Below are positions 51,095 through 59,689 of a DNA stretch of 64,000 bases, in pieces. How positions within the stretch are numbered: the first letter of the stretch is position 1; each line of letters starts with the position of its first letter. The stretch comes from Nevskia sp964451925 (GTDB lineage: Bacteria; Pseudomonadota; Gammaproteobacteria; Nevskiales; Nevskiaceae). Location of the stretch: the NCBI GenBank assembly GCA_964451925.1, contig CAYVKA010000019.1:8475-72474 (forward strand), read 5' to 3'. Made by a program: the position numbers and the translations under genes. The notes beneath the pieces were generated by a model. The model saw only the letters and a list, made by a program, of their open reading frames with translations. It was not told the origin of the DNA and made no database searches.

Positions 51095-52285
51095 ATGATT
51101 GATGATCTAATTGTCAGTCCTCAGTACTGGGCAGTGTTCGCTGTTGCAATGGCGGCCTTCTTTTGGGGCTTGCGATATACGCTGCTGGATTTCAAGTTTT
51201 TCATTGCCCTCTTTATTTCGCAGTATATTGCTCATCTATATGTTCTGATCGATCAATATTCCTCATTATTTTTATTTGCCTTGTTGAGTGGGTTAATGAT
51301 TATTTTGGGGAGGTCGACCGTACCAAAAATATTGCGTACCCAAACCAAGCAACTGACGTTTATTGATTACGAAGCCCGGAATTACCTTGTCCTTTGCAAG
51401 TTGTTTATTGTCACGTACTTCCTACTTCGCTTTGCACTGTACCCCCAGTTTTTTTCCGAGTTCGATATTTCCGCACGACTGGAGGCTCAGTATGACAACC
51501 GCGTGATCTATATTTTTTCACTTGTGATCGGCGTTCCAGTGGCCGCCGTACTTTGTGATTGGATTGATCGTCGCGAATTAGGGCGTTTCGATAAATTCTT
51601 GGCGGTCCTTATATTCCTCGGATATCTACAATCTGGATCTAAGGGGACTGTAATCTTTCTGGCTTTGGCGTTCATAGGCCTGACTTCATATATGCAGCGG
51701 CGAGTTAGTCCGGTCTATGTTGCGGGAGGGTTACTCTCAGTTTTTGCCATTGCATGGACTGCACTAAAGATTTTTTTTCCGCAATTGAACTCTCAGGAAA
51801 TCGGCCAATTAATTTTGCACCGTATCGTCAGTAATACGGACAACATTGAGTTTCTTTATGTATTGGGGGCCCAACCAGGCGATTATCCGTATGCCGGAAT
51901 CGGTGAGTTATTTGCACCAATAGCCAAGCGGTTCGGGGAACAAATCGACTATCCCATAGGGGTATGGCTGTTTGGTTCGCGCTTCGGTGACTGGAGTGGT
52001 TTTGGTCCAAACTCGGGATTCATAATCGAATTTTTTGGAAGTTTGGGGTATGGCGGACTGTTGGTGGCGTTTTTCGTGGGTGTAGCCATAGGCTACTGCG
52101 AACAGCGAAGAACCCTATATCGAGCAGTGCTTCTTTCAATGCTCCATTTAATTTTGATAGAAAATCAGATTTTCACGACTTCTCTACTTGCTCATTCATT
52201 TTTCATTTTATTAGCTAGAGCTGCGTCATTTCTGCCAAAAAGGCCAAAATCAAACAATACTCGAAAAATACTTGTTTGGAGGTGA
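51095..52285 (+). CDS. wzy: Wzy-like polysaccharide polymerase
   Basis: A 396-residue integral membrane protein with around ten hydrophobic helices and a large polar loop between about 255 and 320 (near LGAQPGDYPYAGIGEL ... FGDWSGFGPNSGFIIEFFGSLGYGG), a usual Wzy topology. Wzy sequences are poorly conserved, so the assignment rests on topology, the G-F-G-P-N-S type motif and location with wzx. ATG at 51095 is preferred to an earlier TTG. A 172-base AT-rich gap follows. Confidence 0.7.
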   Translation: MIDDLIVSPQYWAVFAVAMAAFFWGLRYTLLDFKFFIALFISQYIAHLYVLIDQYSSLFLFALLSGLMIILGRSTVPKILRTQTKQLTFIDYEARNYLVLCKLFIVTYFLLRFALYPQFFSEFDISARLEAQYDNRVIYIFSLVIGVPVAAVLCDWIDRRELGRFDKFLAVLIFLGYLQSGSKGTVIFLALAFIGLTSYMQRRVSPVYVAGGLLSVFAIAWTALKIFFPQLNSQEIGQLILHRIVSNTDNIEFLYVLGAQPGDYPYAGIGELFAPIAKRFGEQIDYPIGVWLFGSRFGDWSGFGPNSGFIIEFFGSLGYGGLLVAFFVGVAIGYCEQRRTLYRAVLLSMLHLILIENQIFTTSLLAHSFFILLARAASFLPKRPKSNNTRKILVWR

Positions 52286-52458
52286 GCTTTTTTTTTTGAC
52301 AAGAGTCTGGCTAGATATATGGGAGACCGGCAGGCCAACCCGAAATTGAAATCTACTCAGCATCACGCAAACTAGAGCAATCATCCGCTGATGAATTGCA
52401 ATAAAGCTAGATTGCATCAATAAGACTGCTGTAAGCCGTGGTATTGAGGTTTTTGAAT

Positions 52459-53424
52459 ATGAATGTCGCGATTATTGGTTGTGGTGCTGTATTTGAAGTA
52501 TTTTATATGGAAGCACTGAGTCGTATGCATCGCGCTGGCGTCATTAAGGTCATGGTGCTTGTTGATAGCATCCAACAAAATGTGGAGCGCGCCGCAAGTC
52601 GCTTTGCTAATGCCAGGCTTGCTTCCGATTTGAGTCAAGCGGATCTGGATGGAATTGATCGCGCACTGGTTCTCACCCCTCCGGCCAGTCACTTTGGAAT
52701 CTGCATGCTCCTGGCCAAAGCCGGTGTTCATGTTTATTGCGAGAAGCCTCTAACTACCTCGCCTCAAGAAGCCAGAGATATTGCTGCTGCGTTCATGGAT
52801 AAGAACTTGATCTGCAAGGTCGGTTATGTCCGCCGCTTATTCCCGAATGTTCGCGCCGTGCGTTCTCTCTATGGACGCATTGCAGGAGGTAGGCATATTG
52901 CAGTTTCAGACGGGGAAGTATTCCGCTGGCCGATCAAGACCGCATCAGTATTTTCCCCTGGCGATTCCGGCGCAGGGGTTGTTTGGGACAAGCTCAGTCA
53001 TAATCTGGATATGGTGCAGTGGGTGGCTGGACTCCGAGAAATTACTTCGGTTCAATCAAGCTGCAAATCGGGAATGGTCCCGTCTGACGTTCTTGTAGAA
53101 GGTAGTACTGGCGAAGGAACCTTCAAGTTAGCTGTCTCTTGGACTGCGGCTTTCGCAAATGTAATTTCGATTGAAGGTGCGAACACCACGATTCGCACAA
53201 AGAATGGCCTTGGTTGGCAATTGAATGTGTCTGAACCTGTGGCACTTCCTCACGATGTCGGCAGTGTGTCGTCGTACGGCGAGGCGGTGGAGTCGGCGCT
53301 TGGAGAGTTCTTTCGCCTGCGAGACCGAGAAGAAAATTCCATACTTGCAACCTCGGAGGAAAGTGTCCTCCTCACCGAACTTTTGTCAAAAATCAATATT
53401 CTTGCAAAAAAGAGTTTAGTATGA
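52459..53424 (+). CDS. Gfo/Idh/MocA-family NAD(P)-dependent oxidoreductase
   Basis: A 321-residue enzyme. The Rossmann start is NVAIIGCGAVFEVFYMEAL; the EKP motif, whose Lys is catalytic, is in VHVYCEKPLTTSPQEA. The C-terminal alpha/beta domain holds VVWDKLSHNLDMVQW with the histidine region of the family. Members in polysaccharide loci oxidise or reduce sugar nucleotides (for example 3-keto sugar steps). The ATG is preceded by an AT-rich leader in which a separate promoter is possible. The stop overlaps the next gene as ATGA. Confidence 0.85.
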   Translation: MNVAIIGCGAVFEVFYMEALSRMHRAGVIKVMVLVDSIQQNVERAASRFANARLASDLSQADLDGIDRALVLTPPASHFGICMLLAKAGVHVYCEKPLTTSPQEARDIAAAFMDKNLICKVGYVRRLFPNVRAVRSLYGRIAGGRHIAVSDGEVFRWPIKTASVFSPGDSGAGVVWDKLSHNLDMVQWVAGLREITSVQSSCKSGMVPSDVLVEGSTGEGTFKLAVSWTAAFANVISIEGANTTIRTKNGLGWQLNVSEPVALPHDVGSVSSYGEAVESALGEFFRLRDREENSILATSEESVLLTELLSKINILAKKSLV

Positions 53425-54482
53425 AAGTCGCGCTGATTGGTGCGGGATCGTCGGTCGGAAGACATCTGCTACTTCGTAACGACCCAAGGTTTATCGGGAT
53501 TTATCGGAGCGCCAAAGCCCTGTCGCAATTGTGCGATTTGGATTTGGGTGATCGCTTGATTAGGGCATCCAATCCCGCCGCCTTGTCAGCGGCCATCAAA
53601 GGCTGCGATACGGTAGTCACGCTGATCAATGATGAGAACCCAAGATCAGCCCTGCTAAGCTTGCGTCAAACGATGGATGCATGTGTGGCGGCTGGAGTAA
53701 GGCAACTGATCCACATCAGTTCGGCGGCCATTTACGGGCGTAATGCGCATCAGGTGAGGAGTGTCGACGCAGCCGGGCCCTCGCTGACGTGGAGTTCCTA
53801 TGCTGCGGGCAAGCAATGGCAAGAGAATTTCCTTAAGCAGAGCGCTGCCCGTTTACACTCGGTTGTTGTGCTTAGACCTGGATTGATCTGGGGGCCAGGT
53901 ATGGCTTGGCTACATGTTCCCGCTGGGGACGTACTACGCGGTGAAGCTTGGATCGCGGAGGGGGATGCGCCATGCAATCTTGTGCACATTGATTTGTTAA
54001 CGCATGCAATCGTCAGCTATGCCGAATCGTGTCCGTCGGGGCTATCGTTCTGCAATCTATTCGACCGTAAGCGAATGACCTGGAGCGAATATTACAGGCG
54101 TATTGCTCAGAGTCTCAAAGTTGAACATCTTGATATTCATGTGATTCCACGTAAAGCGTCACCACCCTGGCTACGTAACGCTAATGCCCCGAGATTTATG
54201 TTTCCGCTAGGATTGGGTTGGAGCGTATCGCCAAGGCCGCTCAAGGATTTTGTGAAGACTTTGGTACGGAGCATTCCGAAAAAAAAACGGCCGAACGGCG
54301 TGCAAATTTGCGGTATGGGTACACAACATCTGTCAATCAATCGCGAAATGTGGGAGTTGAAGACCGTGCAGGGATTGCCGCCACACAACCAGGCACTCGA
54401 GCAGTTACACGATAGTTTGCCTCGTAGCGAATCTGAGCAGTGGGCTGAAATCGGCAAATTGGACCGATGGCTGTGGATTTGA
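53421..54482 (+). CDS. NAD-dependent epimerase/dehydratase-like protein
   Basis: A 353-residue SDR-like protein. The NAD motif is VALIGAGSSVGRHLL, which departs slightly from GxxGxxG, and the active-site region is HISSAAIYG...WSSYAAGKQWQE with a Tyr-x3-Lys. A C-terminal ~60-residue extension (from about KKKRPNGVQICG to GKLDRWLWI) is not part of the usual fold. Coupled by ATGA to the oxidoreductase, so the two may act in sequence on the same sugar nucleotide. Substrate unknown. Confidence 0.78.
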   Translation: MKVALIGAGSSVGRHLLLRNDPRFIGIYRSAKALSQLCDLDLGDRLIRASNPAALSAAIKGCDTVVTLINDENPRSALLSLRQTMDACVAAGVRQLIHISSAAIYGRNAHQVRSVDAAGPSLTWSSYAAGKQWQENFLKQSAARLHSVVVLRPGLIWGPGMAWLHVPAGDVLRGEAWIAEGDAPCNLVHIDLLTHAIVSYAESCPSGLSFCNLFDRKRMTWSEYYRRIAQSLKVEHLDIHVIPRKASPPWLRNANAPRFMFPLGLGWSVSPRPLKDFVKTLVRSIPKKKRPNGVQICGMGTQHLSINREMWELKTVQGLPPHNQALEQLHDSLPRSESEQWAEIGKLDRWLWI

Positions 54483-55732
54483 ATGCAGGTATGAGAGTCC
54501 TTTACCTGAGTCCTCTTGTACCGGCCATCTCTGGTAGTGGAGGCAAGAGAGCCGTTTATAACCACCTCAACGCGCTTAGCAATAACTCTGCACTAGATGT
54601 GGATGTGGTGGCAATTGATGAGGAAGCCAAAGGAGAGCGGTGGCCGGTCGAGCTTGTTTTGTTTTCTGCGCGAGTCTTTCCTCGGGGGCTTCCGCGGGTT
54701 GGGACAGGTGTGGTCGGTGTTGCTGGCGCGCTGCGACAAATATTATTGGATCCCGCTCCGCGTGCTGCTGCTGTACTCAAGTCGCAGCCTGCAATCGAGT
54801 GCATCAAAGAAATGCTCGGTAGAGTAGCCTACGATCTTGTGATTGTTGACTTACTCAAGGCCTATGCCTTGATCGACAAACTGCAAATTAATGCACCGAT
54901 CGTCTATCTCGCTCACAACGTTGAGGCGGAAATTTACCGCGATCGGTGGCGCCATACTCCATTGCTGTCGCTTGGAAAATGGTTCTCTGGTCTGGAGTAT
55001 TTCAAGACTCTGCGTTATGAGCGACGGCTTTTAAACAGAGCTGTAAGCGTCATCGCTATCTCCTCCGGTGATATAGGAGTGGGTTCATTCAAAGAGATTG
55101 TTAAAAAGCTTAGCTGCTGGCCCGAGTTGCCGACCCCTCAGTTACGACAGTGGTCCCTTCCTGCAAGGAAAACACTATTATTCGTCGGATCGGCTCAATA
55201 CTTCCCCAATCGCGACGCCATCGAATGGCTTGCGAATGAATTGATGCCGCGTATAGCCGAGATTGACTCTGAAATCCGCCTTAAGGTCGTGGGTACTCGT
55301 AAAGACGAGGTGGCATTGGCGGTCGGTGGCAGCAATGTAGAGTTTCTAGGCTTTGTTTCCCATGAAGAGTTGGTATCACTGCACTACGATGCTGATTTGT
55401 TCATTAGCCCGGTAGTGTTGGGTAGCGGGATCAAAATCAAAGTGCTGGAAGCGTCGGCATTTGGTATGCCCATCGCTGCAACAATCGAATCATTGCGTGG
55501 TGTCGACTATCTCGATGGCGCAGCCCATGTGATTGACCGTCAGGCGGCGGATGGGACGGCCACATCTATAGTTAATCTTGTCAACGCGCAACAGTCCCTG
55601 AACGATATGCATCATGCGACAGTTGAAGGTCTAAAGCGGGCGATTGAGAGGCGTGACAGCCTTGCGAGTTTGCTGTTGAAGGCAATTCCGGCGACTTCTA
55701 CTCATAAAATCAAACTCGCCGTAGATAGATGA
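54467..55732 (+). CDS. GT4-family glycosyltransferase
   Basis: A glycosyltransferase of 421 residues if read from 54467, or 413 from the Met at 54491 (MRVLYLSPLVPA), which looks like the natural N-terminus. The glycine-rich acceptor loop is AISGSGGKRAVYNHL. The C-terminal domain has LLFVGSAQYFPNRDAIEWLANELMPRI and PVVLGSGIKIKVLEASAFGMPIAAT, as in GT4 proteins of exopolysaccharide operons. The longer reading overlaps the previous gene by 16 bases. Confidence 0.88.
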   Translation: MAVDLNAGMRVLYLSPLVPAISGSGGKRAVYNHLNALSNNSALDVDVVAIDEEAKGERWPVELVLFSARVFPRGLPRVGTGVVGVAGALRQILLDPAPRAAAVLKSQPAIECIKEMLGRVAYDLVIVDLLKAYALIDKLQINAPIVYLAHNVEAEIYRDRWRHTPLLSLGKWFSGLEYFKTLRYERRLLNRAVSVIAISSGDIGVGSFKEIVKKLSCWPELPTPQLRQWSLPARKTLLFVGSAQYFPNRDAIEWLANELMPRIAEIDSEIRLKVVGTRKDEVALAVGGSNVEFLGFVSHEELVSLHYDADLFISPVVLGSGIKIKVLEASAFGMPIAATIESLRGVDYLDGAAHVIDRQAADGTATSIVNLVNAQQSLNDMHHATVEGLKRAIERRDSLASLLLKAIPATSTHKIKLAVDR

Positions 55733-55739
55733 GACGCGA

Positions 55740-56480
55740 ATGATCTCAGTATGCATGGCAGTCTTCAATGGTGAGCACTATCTTGAGGAGCAGCTCCACT
55801 CGATTCTTTCGCAGCTATCTGCCGACGATGAAATTATCATAGTTAATGATTGCTCTCAGGATGGCTCGACAGCGCTAGTTCGAGCCATTGCGGATCCACG
55901 GATTCTGTTACTTGAAAACTCTAAAAATTGCGGCCCTGTAGCTTCTTTCGAGCGCGCTATATCTGCTGCTACTGGACAGTATATTTTTTTGTCGGACCAA
56001 GATGACATTTGGATGCCTGGTAAGGTGGAATTGGTTTGTCGCAATTTAGCTCGCGAAGGTGTTTTGGTCGTAGTTTCGGACGCCCGTGTCATCAATGACG
56101 AAAAAAGGATTTTGCTTGACTCCTTTTTTCAGTTGCGCAATAGCGGCCCAGGGTTCTGGAAAAATCTGTTTAAGAACGGATTTATAGGATGTTGTATGGC
56201 ATTCCGTTCGGAGGCCAAGACATTCATATTGCCGTTCCCGGCTAGGATCGCTATGCACGATCAATGGGTTGGACTCTGCTGCTGTGTTGCCGGTACTTCC
56301 AGTTTCATCGGCGAAAAGTTGATCGATTACCGCAGGCATGAGAGGACGGTCACCCAACTTAAGCGCGGTTCGTTTCTTTCTGCCGCCGGAAAGCGTGTGC
56401 GCTTCGTGTTTTCGATATGTGTCCGTCTCCCGCGCATTTGGTATTGGCGTTTGCATCAAGGAGTCAACACTGCAAGGTAG
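55740..56480 (+). CDS. GT2-family glycosyltransferase
   Basis: A 246-residue GT-A enzyme. The N-terminus ISVCMAVFNGEHYLEEQLHSIL, the nucleotide-binding NDCSQDGS and the metal-binding DQDDIW (as in the DxD motif) are typical, followed by a catalytic region with AMHDQWVGLCC. Similar to rhamnosyl- and other alpha-glycosyltransferases of O-antigen clusters. It ends 8 bases after the last GT4 gene; an ATG start at 55740. Confidence 0.9.
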   Translation: MISVCMAVFNGEHYLEEQLHSILSQLSADDEIIIVNDCSQDGSTALVRAIADPRILLLENSKNCGPVASFERAISAATGQYIFLSDQDDIWMPGKVELVCRNLAREGVLVVVSDARVINDEKRILLDSFFQLRNSGPGFWKNLFKNGFIGCCMAFRSEAKTFILPFPARIAMHDQWVGLCCCVAGTSSFIGEKLIDYRRHERTVTQLKRGSFLSAAGKRVRFVFSICVRLPRIWYWRLHQGVNTAR

Positions 56481-56533
56481 TCAGTAGTGGAATAGGCAGG
56501 CACAGCTCGTAGTGTGGTTTGAGTACTGACATC

Positions 56534-58498
56534 ATGACTTCACGGCGCGACTTTTTCTCTCGTTTTTGCCGGACTGCTAGTGCTGGCGTGGGCGGCGCTT
56601 GGCTAGGTTTAAGTCGCCCCGCGTTTAGCGTATCCAATCAGCGTCCAACTCATATCGATGCCAATCCGACGATTGATTCTCAAAGGTTGGCTGGTGTGGA
56701 GGAGCTTAGGGGGCTGGGCACCGCCACTAGAACTGGAAGTGTTTGGCTGGAGTACTACACCGCCCCAGGAGATGGCGGTGGCGGGTTGTTACTCCTGGAT
56801 GCGAATGATACTACTTCGATTGACAATCACGGTACGATTTTCCGCTCCAAAGCTGGAGATGCTTGGAAACGTCCTAACCAATTGGACGTAACTGTTGCTC
56901 AGTTCGGTGCGCAGGGGCTGATGACATCTAATGACGCAATAGCTATACAGCGCGCTTGTGATGCTGTTTGCCCGGTCGTTGGTGTGGATGAATTTCCTGC
57001 CGGCCGCGTTTGGTTGGACGTTCCTCGTCGTGGCTATCTTCTAAATTCGACGTTGAATCTAACCAATACTAGGGCTTTAGGCTCCAGACAACGAGATGGA
57101 TTAACCCTTGAGGGGCCTGGGCATTTCTCTGCGCGGCTAATTGGTGCTGCAGGGGAGGGACGGGCCGTAATCGAGACGACGGGCTCGCAATGGCTCACAT
57201 TGCGAAATCTGCGCATCGAGGCTCATGAGCACAACGGTTCCACTATCGGTATTTATCAAGGTATCGGACAAGTACTTCCCGAGACCCAAAATCAGAAATT
57301 TGAGCGGATATACATCGATCTGCCGGACAATGCAGCCGCCAACAACGGTATTGGTTCTATTGGAATTCTAAATTTTGGTGCCGAGGAAAACACCTATGAA
57401 TGCTGTTACGTAACCGCAAACGCGCCAGCAATCTTCACCGCCGAAGATTTTGGTTATAAACATAGCTACGTGTCACAGTTGAGCGCTCATTCGCTCGGCA
57501 TGACAACTTTTATCGGTGAAAATTTTCTCGTCTCTAAGAATGCACGTTCGCCATCGCTCGCTACCCAAGATGTTGATACCTTTTATGCACCTTCGCTGTT
57601 TCTCGCCAACATTGGCGCTGGTGGCGACAATCGGCATGCTTGGCAGATACGTGGCGGATTTTTTAACGGCGCAGTCGGTGGATTGATTGAAGGGCATGCC
57701 GTCGCGTTTAAGGCCTTTGGCCGTCTACAAAACGCCTCAGTTCACTTTCTTTTCGGAGGCATCCAGGATAGAGACGCACCCCGCTTTGAGTTAGAAGCCG
57801 GCAGTGAGGGTATGATATGGGAGAGCAGCTTAACGTTCGCCGATACAGAATTTCCAAACCGTCCGTTGATGTCCTGCAAGCCACAAGAGCTGACGCAGCG
57901 TGTTCCGTGTTTCATACGCAATACGAATATTCGATGTGGAGCCGATGCCCGCTACTTAGCTATACAGGAGAATGTGCTCGGCAATACAAAAACCGGCAAC
58001 GTCTCCATCGAAGGTTTTCGTGGCGATGGCGAGCCTTGGCGTTGGAACGTTGAGGGTAGTCGGCAGTCCCTCAACATTCCACCAGTTTTGATTGGCGCCG
58101 TCGAGGCGGAACTATGCCGGCTAGTATTGCCGGTGATAACTAGGAATGAAAATGCGTTGTGCGGCATTGTCGGGATCACTGGATTAATGAGTTCGCAGTC
58201 CAAAACAGTAAGCATCTCGGCGAATGCGGTTGACCGTATGTTGTCATTTAAGGTCGCTGAGGACGGTGAAGTGGAGGTTCAAGCGTTGGCGTCGAACTTC
58301 GATTTGAGGGGGTGTCAGCAGTTGGGGTGTTTCATATTGAGCGGAAAACCTATTAAAGATGCAAACGGCCTTTATATTTCTATAGTGGTTACGCAGGCGT
58401 CAGATAGTCATGGTAAAAGTATTGTCTTTACTGGATGTGCAAATATGTCTTGGCATGGCTATAACCATAGAGCTCCTCGTCTCACCTCTTCAGTCTGA
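56534..58498 (+). CDS. Tat-exported beta-helix protein (pectate-lyase-like, WcaM-like)
   Basis: A 654-residue exported protein. A twin-arginine signal (SRRDFFSRF, then a hydrophobic Gly/Ala stretch ending near AFS) is at the N-terminus. The mature part includes VAQFGAQGLMTSNDAIAIQRACDA, the N-terminal capping motif of pectate-lyase-3/tailspike beta-helix proteins, and many Gly/Asn/Ile-rich repeats. No catalytic signature could be confirmed. Colanic acid loci carry a beta-helix protein (WcaM) in a similar place, so a periplasmic role in polymer processing is inferred. ATG at 56534 is preferred to a TTG five codons upstream. Last gene of the plus-strand operon. Confidence 0.75.
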   Translation: MTSRRDFFSRFCRTASAGVGGAWLGLSRPAFSVSNQRPTHIDANPTIDSQRLAGVEELRGLGTATRTGSVWLEYYTAPGDGGGGLLLLDANDTTSIDNHGTIFRSKAGDAWKRPNQLDVTVAQFGAQGLMTSNDAIAIQRACDAVCPVVGVDEFPAGRVWLDVPRRGYLLNSTLNLTNTRALGSRQRDGLTLEGPGHFSARLIGAAGEGRAVIETTGSQWLTLRNLRIEAHEHNGSTIGIYQGIGQVLPETQNQKFERIYIDLPDNAAANNGIGSIGILNFGAEENTYECCYVTANAPAIFTAEDFGYKHSYVSQLSAHSLGMTTFIGENFLVSKNARSPSLATQDVDTFYAPSLFLANIGAGGDNRHAWQIRGGFFNGAVGGLIEGHAVAFKAFGRLQNASVHFLFGGIQDRDAPRFELEAGSEGMIWESSLTFADTEFPNRPLMSCKPQELTQRVPCFIRNTNIRCGADARYLAIQENVLGNTKTGNVSIEGFRGDGEPWRWNVEGSRQSLNIPPVLIGAVEAELCRLVLPVITRNENALCGIVGITGLMSSQSKTVSISANAVDRMLSFKVAEDGEVEVQALASNFDLRGCQQLGCFILSGKPIKDANGLYISIVVTQASDSHGKSIVFTGCANMSWHGYNHRAPRLTSSV

Positions 58499-58548
58499 GA
58501 GCAGACCGTGCCTCGATTTAACGTGCATCAGAAGGTTGATCATTTCAG

Positions 58549-58698
58549 ATGAGCGGAGAATCGGATGGGCAAGAGGTTAAGCCGCTGCGGCTTGAGAGGA
58601 GGATGCTGGAAGCTTTGAGACGACTGGGCATCCAAGCGCGACACATAAATCCATCACCGGTCAGTCAGAATTACGGTGAATTTGCCTTTTTCCAATAA
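58549..58698 (+). CDS. Small open frame (49 residues), uncertain
   Basis: MSGESDGQEVKPLRLERRM, then EALRRLGIQARHINPSPV and a terminal EFAFFQ. The composition is coherent and there is an AAGG 12 bases before the ATG. It overlaps the end of the opposite-strand GT2 gene by 28 bases. It could be a relic or chance frame; no family is recognised. Confidence 0.25.
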   Translation: MSGESDGQEVKPLRLERRMLEALRRLGIQARHINPSPVSQNYGEFAFFQ

Positions 58699-59621
58699 TA
58701 CGGAGCCATGCTCAAACGGCTCTTCAGCGCCGGTGAGAATTGGGCCTCCATTCGACCAAGGCGATACCCCAAATACTTGGCGAACGTCCGTGCAATTGCG
58801 CTTGGAATTGACAACGGCTCGCGGGCAGCCAAATAACGAAGCTCTGAAATGATGAATTTCAGTCCCGCTCCCTCCGCTGCGCCGAACATTTCGAGAATCC
58901 AATGGTTCCGTGAGTGGAACACCCCTACATCAAAGTAGCGTTGGAGGTCTTGCTGGATTGTGTAGCCGTGCGAGTGGATTACTTCAGCGTCAGCGCAATA
59001 TGCTGTTGACCATCCCGCTGCGAGCATTTTTGCGGCCACAATCTGATCTTCTGCAAAAAAGGCCCTCTCTGGAAAACCACCCACCTCTTCCAATGCGCTG
59101 CGCCGATAAGCGGCGAAAGAATCGGAGCTGAAAACTGTTTTGATTCCAAGACGTCGACGGTCTTCGAACGTCCTAACTTCAGAGTCTTGAACTGGATAAT
59201 TCACTAGTCTTGCGTGGCGCTCTATAGCACGAGCTTCGGGCCGGGGAAGCTGCCGTCCATATGCTACACCCACCTTAGGGTTCTGAAAAACGTTCAATAG
59301 ACGTATAAAGGCCTCAGTAGATACAGGCACGGCATCCTGGGTTAGATAAATAAGAAAATCTACATCGGCGCAAAGAGATGCGGCTAAGCGACGCGTGCCT
59401 CCGTGATCAAACTCCGATTGGGGTATGACATGTAGACGGGCGCCAAACTTAACGAATCGGCTTGGAGATTCGTCGGTTGAAGACGAATCAATAATCAAAA
59501 ACTGACCGGGGCTAAGACCCTGACGTTCGAGGGCTGGCAGTAATTTGTCGAGATGCCTTTCGGCGTTGTAGATTGGGATGACAATGTTTGTTGTGCCAAG
59601 CGCGTTTTGGCCGAAGCTCAT
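58671..59621 (-). CDS. GT2-family glycosyltransferase (rhamnosyltransferase-like)
   Basis: A 316-residue enzyme. GT-A features are TNIVIPIYNAERHLDKLLPALERQ, IIDSSSTDESP, and the region TQDAVPVS. The VFSSDSFAAYRRSALEEVGGFPERAFFAEDQIVAAKMLAAGW pattern is that of WbbL/RfbF-type rhamnosyltransferases. The ATG at 59619-59621 is used; a TTG 22 codons earlier would lengthen it with no family support. It is last in the minus-strand operon and converges with the plus-strand operon. Confidence 0.88.
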   Translation of the reverse strand: MSFGQNALGTTNIVIPIYNAERHLDKLLPALERQGLSPGQFLIIDSSSTDESPSRFVKFGARLHVIPQSEFDHGGTRRLAASLCADVDFLIYLTQDAVPVSTEAFIRLLNVFQNPKVGVAYGRQLPRPEARAIERHARLVNYPVQDSEVRTFEDRRRLGIKTVFSSDSFAAYRRSALEEVGGFPERAFFAEDQIVAAKMLAAGWSTAYCADAEVIHSHGYTIQQDLQRYFDVGVFHSRNHWILEMFGAAEGAGLKFIISELRYLAAREPLSIPSAIARTFAKYLGYRLGRMEAQFSPALKSRLSMAPYYWKKANSP

Positions 59622-59689
59622 CTGAGACTCAATATTTTTAGGGGGCAAGCCGGGGCAAAGATGCCGATTCGAGCGAACAGCAACCAATT

